From the NCBI GenBank assembly GCA_026168455.1, contig CM047431.1:19890502-19954501 (forward strand): a DNA stretch of 64,000 nucleotides, read 5' to 3'. Below the pieces are notes generated by a model. That model saw only the letters and a program-made list of their open reading frames with translations. It ran no database searches and was not told the origin of the DNA. The translations under genes and the position numbers were made by a program. Positions 56,241 to 64,000 of this stretch are shown here, piece by piece. The DNA is from Theocolax elegans. Lineage: Eukaryota; Arthropoda; Insecta; Hymenoptera; Cerocephalidae. Within the stretch, counting starts at the first letter, position 1; each line of letters starts with the position of its first letter.

Positions 56241-58089
56241 GTTTAACTCGCGATCGCGTCGCAGGTAGCGAATCCCTCACCGGCGGTCCGAAGTGCACCG
56301 ATGCACTGATTATGAAGTATTAATATCCGTGGTCCGGGTATGTTGCAGCGACGGAGCAGAGAAAAGACGCGAAGATACCCGACGGTAACACGCGGACCAC
56401 GAGCCAGACTACGGCCGAGAGGTATCGTGAGCCAGGGACCGAGCCCAGGTCGTCCCGCGATACCTGGCGTATCCGCTGCTGATGACAACAGGACGGGAGG
56501 TTAGGCGGCGTCCTAACCTCAACCATCACACATGCTGAGCAGACGACGACGATTGAGATGGCGCACGGGAGCGCGCGCGCCCGAACTTCTTGGGCAACTA
56601 GTCGAGAGAGCCAGAGTGCCCCCCACCTACACCCGTATATCGGGGAACGCGGTACCAACGGTGACGATCGTGCGGCACTAGGCGAGGTGCGCGGAAGGGG
56701 GATCACTTGATCAGCGAGAGTGTTGTACGCGCGAAGAGCTCGAGTGAGCGACCATCGGTGGGATAATGGGAGAAAGCGGGCGGAGCGAGGGGGAGCGCGC
56801 GAGTAGAGTAGGAGTCGCGGTATACCTAATATATACGTAAGAAGGTATACCGCGGCATAATAGAGTATATATATACGGCGCGAGCACACATATGTTCGCG
56901 TATATAATATTGTATAACACGCGCACGTATACATACTCGCCGGTTGTTGATGCAGGTATGCACTGGCAGTATGGTTAGTTTAATTAATTATTTTAGGTAG
57001 TCCGCACCGGAAATTAATTAATTAAAAATATATAGATCCCTCGGAAGATTTGGGCATATTGTATTGATTTTAAAGGTATATAGTTGTAACTAGTGTCTAA
57101 AGTAGATTTTAATTGTCGTATGAGTCTGTCGGGAGTAGTTAGTGGTAATTATATAGCCGGTAGACACGGGGCAGCATCGACTGGGTTACCGATATGGTAA
57201 TTATTTATTTGTATTGCGCGCCTTCCGAGTGCCAGGGATGGTTGGTTGCGTGATCGACCCAACAATTAATGGGTTGGTGGTGACGTAAACCACTATTATT
57301 GGATAATCGGCCTTGACGGAAATAAGATCGAGGCTGACTACGCGTATCGATCTCGCAATCAACCACCCTAATCAGCGCCGGTAGATAAGTAGTAGGCATA
57401 AGATGGAGAAGGATAGCTTTAGGGTAGGGAGGAAAATCCTTCATTTGGGAGGATCAAGCCACGCCGCGAGCCGGATGAAGAAGCGGTCTCGCGCATTCGC
57501 TACCTGATCGTCGTTTACAGAAGTTTATGTTCCTTTTCGTGAAATTTTCTATTAGTAGTTTATAGAATTTTGAGGTGGAGCAGTAATTTTTTTCGTACTG
57601 TAATTAATGTTGTGGAGGTTGTCGAGGAGTAGAGTCGATATGTAGTTGCGTCTGACTTCGTAATTAATTAGGCGAGTATTATTACGGTTAGCTCAACGGG
57701 CGGCCGGATTTATTAATATTATATTCACATATATTTTAATAACCATCGGACGTAAAATTTTGAGTGTGAAAGTGTGCACGTGTGTGAGTTGGTCGCGGTC
57801 GGTTATTAATTGTTAATCGGTGCTGGAATTAAGAATTTATAAATTATTTTATTTGAATTTGGAATAAAATTTGTAGTTGTGGTTAAAGATTTAAATCCGT
57901 GAGTGTTTATTAATTAATTTTCCTTTACTCTAAAATCCGCCAGTTCCGGGTGGACAGCCGTCAGAATTCCCTCTGTGACGCGAAGTCGAGGTGAGATATT
58001 GTCAGGTTGCTGAGTAGTTATTTTATTTAAAGTGATTAACCTTATTATTAATATCGCTAGGCGCCCAATATAATATAAATCGGCGATAT
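56241..58089. other. GC-richer LTR- or leader-like DNA split by a solo LTR
   Basis: GC-rich first part (56250-56940), then mixed sequence with repeated ATTAATTAATT words. No supported ORF. It appears to continue beyond the solo LTR at 59403. It looks like LTR or leader of another element, but its ends were not found. Confidence 0.35.
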
Positions 58090-58093
58090 AACT

Positions 58094-59402
58094 TGTGACG
58101 CTTCCGCTGGGGATTAAGGCGGAGGTCGCAAAATAAATGAATAAAACACTCGCACTTAATTAATAAGAGTTCAAATGAGTTTTTATTTACTATTACTAAA
58201 CCCGATAGGTTGGTTTACAATTCGCCGTTTGCCAGTCACGGCTTAAAATGTACTCGCCGATTTTCGCGATCAAAGTAACGCGGTTTGACGCCACGAGCAC
58301 ACACACACTTGCACGGAAAGGGAGCTGGAGAACTTGAGGCGAAACTCACCTACACACTAGGAGAATCGTCTCCAAGATAAATCTCAATCTCTCACGCGGG
58401 CGGATATTAGCTACACGTTTTGGTTCGCAAAATCTCTCTACACGGCTCGTATCGTACACCGCTCGGGAAGCTCTGTTCTCATGGCAGCTCGTTTCGTCTC
58501 GGAGCGAGCCCTGCGCGAAGACGCTGCGCACTCGTCGCTACTGTCGAACGCGCGCGCATGTTCGCGTGTACAACGGCTACGCGCGGTCGGTAATTCGCAT
58601 CGACCGTTCTGAACTAGATCTCCGTGCTGATATTCACGGATCGACAGGAATAGTGGTGCTGGAGTTCGGGTGTTCAGTGGTACATATTTAGGATGCTGGA
58701 GGTTGATGCTGCAGGAGGTTTCGGTGTCAGGTAACAATTTAATCGTTCCTTAAGTGTAATTTGTTAGGCTAATTCGGCCGTGTGTTTGAGACTTCTAGGT
58801 GCAGTTTCAACGGTGACCTGCGTGCCTGCGGGACTTCCTCTGGTTGGCTGAGATGCGGGTTCACTACTAGTGCTTACGGAGACGACTTTCCCTCCAGGAT
58901 ATCGTGGGTAAGTGCGGCGGTTTCCGCAGCAGTAGTATTATTGTTTGAGGTGTTCCTAACCTCTAACCTAGTGTAAACACTAGAGTTAAATATCTCCTGT
59001 GCCTCCTTATATTCCCAGGGAGAACTGCATGTTGTCGCAGCTTTTCTGTCCTTCTTCTTATCTCTTAAATTAGGTCATTCACTAATTATCTTTTACAGGT
59101 ACTCGGTACTAGGCTGGAGCGAGGACCTGGATGTTAGAGCGAGGCCACTCCATGTGTAACCTGGGAGCGCTATCGGACCACACAGCCTCTAGTGCTAGTC
59201 TACGGCTTCTTAGCATGGTGCTGGATTCAAGGATTCAGGGGGATCAATTCCAAGGAGTAGGACTGGTGCTGGAGGTTTACTTGAATGAATAGTGTGTGTG
59301 TGCCTCCTCTCTCCGAGCATCTTGTGGCTTGCTCGACTAGTGCCATTTATTGTAACGTAGGATAGATATCTTAGTGACATGTGATGTAAGCACATCGTCA
59401 CA
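58094..59402 (-). mobile_element. Solo LTR of a related gypsy family, 1309 bp
   Basis: Termini TGTGACG (58094-58100) and CGTCACA (59396-59402) match those of the first family. AACT flanks both sides (58090-58093 and 59403-59406), a 4-bp target duplication. Orientation is judged from the AATAAA-like signals near 58130-58190 and from similarity in layout to the minus-strand solo LTR. The internal sequence differs from the 1033-bp LTR. Confidence 0.85.
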
Positions 59403-59683
59403 AACTATTTTGAACGTCTGTACGACGGAACCTCCGTCGGTTCGAAATTTATTAATTATTTCACCGACGAAAAGTAGCATCACAATATATATATATATGG
59501 TTGTATAAGCAATAAGGCGTTTTGACTATTTCTTTTGTAATTGAATTTCTTTTTTCCTAAATTGTAATTTATAACAAAAGTTAGTTTATTTCCAATTTTT
59601 CTTATACTATTATTATATTGTAAACAATTATTAATTTATTTAATGATCTGTTGATAGTTCTTTATATATTATTCTTGTTTTAC
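59403..59683. other. Continuation of pre-insertion sequence, AT-rich
   Basis: It includes a short TA run near 59485. No gene. Confidence 0.4.
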
Positions 59684-59694
59684 AACAAAGTTGT

Positions 59695-59905
59695 GAGGTC
59701 TGCGATAACTCGGTCGGTTAGGGCGTCGGGCTCGTAATCTGGAGGTCTCAGGTTTGATTCTCGGCCCCGGCCGATTGATAAAAGCACCACTAGGGAATAT
59801 AATTTTAACAAGTGTTTTCTTTACAAAGACATCGTGTGACCTCTGTCGTTGATTAGCGTCGATTTGGGAGCATAAAAAAACGAGGTTAAAATAATAATAA
59901 AAAAA
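59695..59905 (+). mobile_element. tRNA-derived SINE, full length, diverged
   Basis: Head, body and tail in family order, with more substitutions than other copies. AACAAAGTTGT occurs on both sides (59684-59694 and 59906-59916), an 11-bp target duplication. Confidence 0.92.
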
Positions 59906-59949
59906 AACAAAGTTGTATAGTGATTTACATATACTTACGTCCTACGGAG

Positions 59950-60505
59950 GATGGAATATTTCTTTGTTGAGTCTACGTCCTCTTTTTCAAGTCGAAAACG
60001 ATGTACGGGTGGTCGCTGGCAATATTACCCTTGAACACCCGCCATTGCTCGACTCTCGGGAGTAGTCTGTTTGTCACAAAAGTCACGTCCGGAATAGATG
60101 CACCATAACCATGTCTTTTGTAGATCATAAATTATCCAGCATTTGCTACTATTCGATCTTGCTTTGCAGCCATCTCTAATAGCTACCGTCCACGTTTTTG
60201 TGTTGTGGTCATACCCAATCAATTGCTCTTGCGTTCGCATCGCCAGTATGATATCGCCGGATAGTTCCCTTAGTGCGTCCTCGAGTGCCGCCACTTTCCG
60301 TTCAAAGTCCGCGGCGCTGCAATTCGGGGTGAGGTATACGCTGACATATGTAATGTCAGCGCTTATACATAATCATCACCTTCCCGTGATTCGTGACACG
60401 CAACGCGCTGCCCTCCCTGAATCAGAGCGCAGCGGAACAGGTGTTGTTAATGTACAATGTCGGTGTATACGGTTCACTAATGAGGATAACCTCTGCACTT
60501 AATTC
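59950..60505 (-). pseudogene. R1-clade LINE ORF2: endonuclease part
   Basis: LINE ORF2 carries an APE-type endonuclease that nicks the target. On the minus strand, AALEDALRELSGDIILA (60250-60290) precedes a broken GD-N-A motif. GYGASIPDVTFVTNRL (60080-60130) and SDHPYIVFDL (59990-60020) match the later motifs of R1-type endonucleases. Several frameshifts and stops occur. The reverse-transcriptase half is missing: the sequence ends at about 59950. Confidence 0.75.
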
Positions 60506-60509
60506 CGTG

Positions 60510-61720
60510 GCTAACCGAGACAGTAAGTCATGAGCTAACTATTGAGATTGCCTTGGAGTACAGCAGTCATTGTGTCACTTCGTTCTGTCCTTTGTCTTAA
60601 CTTTGCTTTCGTCAAAGCTGTCTTAAATGTGGCGCAGGAAGCACTGCCCGGTGTGTGTACCGCCTCCTCGACTCCGAGTGATGAGCAGAGGAAACATATG
60701 GCTATACTCAAGCAGGCCCCTTGTGGTCTGGTTTGCCACACTTCTAGCAGCAGTCATGTCTATTCGGTCCTTTGTAGTTTGCCCGGAGGTGTCCGTAACT
60801 AACGACATTTGCAGCATCTCGGTACCATAACTCTAGTCCTCACCTGACAGTTGGTGAAGTCTATCTTTATACGTCCTTTAAGTAGCAGTGACGTTGCATC
60901 CTTTTGAGTTCGGATATAGCCATCTTCTGCCCTCGGTTGTTTGGTCCGAGGACCGCAATTTATCTATCCGGATTCGGTCCCAGTTCCTTGTCTATGGCGT
61001 CTCGTACTTCATCTCTTTCTGTCAGGCAGTCTAGTTTCAGCAAATCCAGGGTCGCCTTTGTGGTACCCCTGATGTTTAGATCGTCTTTTGGATCGTCACC
61101 CGAGCGTAGTGTACGTACCACGTCCGCAAATGTCTTTCCGTCCTTCGGGACAACCAGTATTGACTCATCCCGGTGTTTCGAGACTCCACGTTTTATGGGT
61201 CATGGCTGCTATTCTGTCGGTCCTGTCTCTTTCGTTGTTTGTCTTTTAAATTTCTTTTTACTTTTTCGTTTTGGGACCGTTTTCCAGTTTGCTTGAGAGA
61301 CCTTACTACTTCCAGGCTTATCCAGAGAGCCCGAATCAGGTACTGCGCTGTTGCCTTGTACGCTAGTCACATGAATTGTAGGTAGCTGCGAGGCTATAAC
61401 AGCTGTTCTCTTCTTTTTTGGTTCGTTTCGTTCTTCCGTTTCCTGTTCTGGACGGTCTGCTGGGCTGCGTTATCTTTTGAGAGCCTTTGTTTCTCTATCT
61501 TTACTTCGTGACCTCTGCATTTCCGTTGCATACTTCCTGAGGACCTTAAGACTCTTTTTCATAACCATCGAGATATTTTTGGTTTCTCCGTCGGTTTTCG
61601 CATCTTCTCTATTTCTTGCATCAAGGTCGCCATATTTTTATCTACCCTACTATCGTTATAAATAGTAGACTCCGATGTCGTTCCAAGGCTGCTGACATTG
61701 GTAAAGGTGCTATAAAAGCT
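60510..61720 (-). pseudogene. R1-clade LINE ORF1 (gag-like, zinc knuckles)
   Basis: ORF1 proteins bind the element RNA. On the minus strand a Lys/Arg/Glu-rich N-terminal part (61300-61700) is followed by VVPKDGKTFADVVRTLRSG (61060-61150), a conserved R1/TRAS ORF1 motif. A zinc-knuckle segment comes next (KCGKPDHKGPA, CFLCSSLG, HTPGSASC; 60630-60740). Frames are broken by stops. It lies directly upstream of the endonuclease remnant. Confidence 0.75.
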
Positions 61721-63780
61721 GGATGCACTTGCTTTTCAAGGCAAGTGGGGCCGGGAGCCGCTCATTCCTTCCCAAGCACCCGTTCCTCGGATAACCTGCT
61801 ATATTTGTATCGTGCATGTATAAGAGTCCGATTATTGCGTGTAACGAGTGTATTGTGCATTTAGCACAGAAGTGCCGTGTTTGTTGTAAAGTTCCATTAT
61901 CCGCGATCGCATGTTTATTTTATTAGCAACTATACAGAAAGCCTGGAAGTAGTTTCCTAGCTCCACAGCTCTTTCTTGAGATTTGAGTGTCCGCAACCAT
62001 CTCAACGAGCTAGGTGGCATGGAAAAGTGTCCTCACCTCTGGTAAAAAGGTTCCCGGGAATATTATTATTACTTATAAGTTACTCTTTATTTATAAATAA
62101 AAGACCGTTATAAATTATCTAACACTTTAATTATAATTAATTAAATTACATGAAAGTTTTTAATTTTAATTTTTGAAGCTCGAACTTTTACAATATATTT
62201 TCTCTTTAGTAATCTCAGTGAATGTTTACTTGAAAATATATCTAAAATATAAAATTAATTTACAAACTATAATCAAACTTTACCAACAATCTCAGTTAAC
62301 AAATGGTGATTATACATTTTTACTATTGATTGGATTGATTGCTAATATCTATAGGTTATTTACGAAAGTTTACGTTCACAATATTTAATTTACATTGTGT
62401 CTTGTCACTAACATTTTTAAAATTAAATGAATGATCATATCCAAACATGTCATCGGCTTATATTGATATTTAATTCAAATTTCTTTTTATGGAGCTAAAT
62501 AAATTAAATTATTATAACAAATATTAATTAGAATTACTACGTACGAAAAATATGACATAATTTAAAAAATTGACATCGTTTAGATAAAGATATAGTAATT
62601 AAAAACATTAAGGTGGTGTTACAATTTTTAAAATAACAACATAGTATCTTTTTTTGGCTTTTTAAAAAGAAATTGTAGTTGATATCTTTTTGAAAAGTTT
62701 TGTATTGACACCTTTTTGCACTAATCCGACGATGTGTATATTTATTACATAATGTGAATTGGTTTTATTTACGTTGGTTTTGTTCTCTTTACTTCGACAT
62801 TTTGTCTTTGTTTATCTTACATAACGAGCATTACAATCTTTATGATTAATTTTATACGCTGCCTTAATTTTGGTTGATTTATGTGTTTCATTTTTGTCCC
62901 TTACGATTACATTATTAAAATGATTACACATTTTCGACTTGACTAATAGTTTTTTCTTTCACAGAACCTGATACTTTTACATAGAGTTTAGTTATAAAAC
63001 AATTGCTTAGCCTTGTTTTGTAATTTGTTACTATTCTATTGTTAATTGAAACATAATTCATTTAATTTTACAAACCATTAACTATAGAATAATATTCGCT
63101 ATAAAAACTAAAAATAAGAAAACAAACATAAAGGAAATTGGATACTAATTCTGACTTTTCACTTATATTAGAAATTTTATTTTTATTCACTGTTAATTTT
63201 ATTTACAATCTCTACTAGATTGCTATATTAATAAAAAATTTTTTTGACTAATTTTGAATGAATTATTCTGCAATCTTTGTCTAACACTACTATAACGCTA
63301 TGAATAACCCCTTCTATAGTACCTATTTTATACTCTATTTAATGATGCAAATTGAAAATTAAATATATATCTGACCACATGCCTTTCCGCACAAATGTAT
63401 TATCTCTAATAAAAATAATAAATATTTAGAAAATATTAAAAAATAAATTTAGTTTATTAAATAAAATTGACCGTTTAAATCGTAATATGTCTTGACAAAA
63501 CCAACAATAAGAGATATTTAAGGAAAATAATTTCAACACATAATTATGACTTCACGAATGATAACATAAATTTAGATTTAAAGAAATTGCTTTAAGAAAT
63601 AAACATAGAGTCTATTGTAAAAATATCGCTCGTTTTCGCGCTTCCATTCCATTGCGAGCATATTCGAATACTATCCTATACATTCACGCGATTAGTGAAG
63701 CGCCCCCTTCTAAACGTCCGTCATCGCCTTCGCCCGTCTCTTAATGGAGCAAGCCTAAGCAAAATGCTGAAAAATAAAAG
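61721..63780. other. LINE 5' end, then AT-rich DNA
   Basis: 61721-62050 may hold the LINE 5' UTR or ORF1 start. Beyond 62060 the sequence is AT-rich with no supported frame. A CG-bearing stretch at 63630-63760 is unclassified. Confidence 0.4.
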
Positions 63781-63914
63781 GTTTATTAAATCTTGTATAA
63801 AAATTTTAAATAAATGTTTATATTGACACAAATGAATATACTTGCAATATATTGTTCTGAAAATACTTTCCCAGGGTTAGAGATGTTTTTATATCAGTTT
63901 CCATTATTCGTTGA
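63781..63914 (-). other. Possible 3' UTR of a minus-strand gene
   Basis: On the minus strand an AATAAA word occurs at about 63785-63790, downstream of the stop at 63915. This fits a short 3' UTR but is also common in AT-rich DNA. Confidence 0.25.
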
Positions 63915-63998
63915 CTATAACTGCGAACTATCCATTTTTAATTCTGAAGGTAATTGCTGTAGCTCTCCTTCGTCATCGATGGTTTTTGTGGGCCCAAG
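63915..63998 (-). CDS. Possible last exon of a host gene (partial)
   Basis: A minus-strand frame of 27 codons ending in TAG at 63915-63917 reads LGPTKTIDDEGELQQLPS and onward: acidic, Gln-rich and protein-like. It runs off the right edge of the window. The family is not recognised. Confidence 0.35.
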   Translation of the reverse strand, partial: LGPTKTIDDEGELQQLPSELKMDSSQL

Positions 63999-64000
63999 TT

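Noticed and set aside
56320..56934. 204-codon minus-strand ORF
   Set aside because: Low-complexity product from GC-rich, TA-rich LTR-like DNA with overlapping frames on the same strand; no domain seen.
58061..58075. GGCGCCCAAT as a tRNA-Lys primer-binding site
   Set aside because: Only a 9-nt match, without LTR end or leader context; also weak at 38070.

Overview
The window looks like repeat-dense insect nuclear DNA, plausibly from a hymenopteran such as an ant; that placement is an inference. It carries Ty3/gypsy elements with an insect-type tRNA-Arg primer site, an R1-clade LINE, a tRNA-derived SINE family, endogenous viral glycoprotein fossils and one clear host exon (ARMC8) between long AT-rich stretches. 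No prokaryotic gene organisation is present.

Layout. 1-11071: a Ty3/gypsy LTR retrotransposon on the + strand. Its 5' LTR runs off the left edge. It has a tRNA-Arg primer site, a 2.6-kb structured leader, a gag broken by a 1.23-kb tandem duplication, protease, RT, RNase H and the integrase zinc domain, then a deletion of the integrase core, an integrase C-terminal remnant, a polypurine tract and a 1033-bp 3' LTR. 11616-12770: a long inverted-repeat element. 12980-20957: a second, older gypsy pol, shredded by at least three insertions (a 680-bp palindrome, a 577-bp insert with 12-bp flanking repeats, and a 1.7-kb TA-flanked element that holds a second 679-bp palindrome). Its integrase end is tandemly duplicated. 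20781-21856: a TA-flanked palindromic element.

24160-30350: viral fossils. A baculovirus-F/errantivirus-type env remnant is followed by a chuvirus-like glycoprotein remnant that carries a SINE with perfect target duplications, then a weak BIR-like (IAP) remnant. 30563-37456: SINE copies, a 28-bp minisatellite and a 1040-bp solo LTR of the first gypsy family with ACGT target duplications.

42451-42945: one phase 0/0 exon of ARMC8. It is followed in the presumed intron by a 6.5-kb satellite of 59-bp monomers arranged in a 2988-bp higher-order repeat. 50569-54771: a SINE fragment, an inverted LTR fragment abutting a lone integrase core, LTR-like GC-rich DNA and another inverted-repeat element. 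56241-59683: GC-richer LTR/UTR-like DNA split by a 1309-bp solo LTR with AACT target duplications. 59695-61720: a SINE and the 5' half of an R1-clade LINE on the minus strand. At 63915-63998 a minus-strand reading frame may be the last exon of another host gene.

Apart from the ARMC8 exon, almost everything is mobile or viral DNA in decay. The most distinctive signals are a covarying hairpin array in the gypsy leader, the chuvirus-like glycoprotein fossil, an equal-length palindromic element family, and the intronic higher-order satellite.
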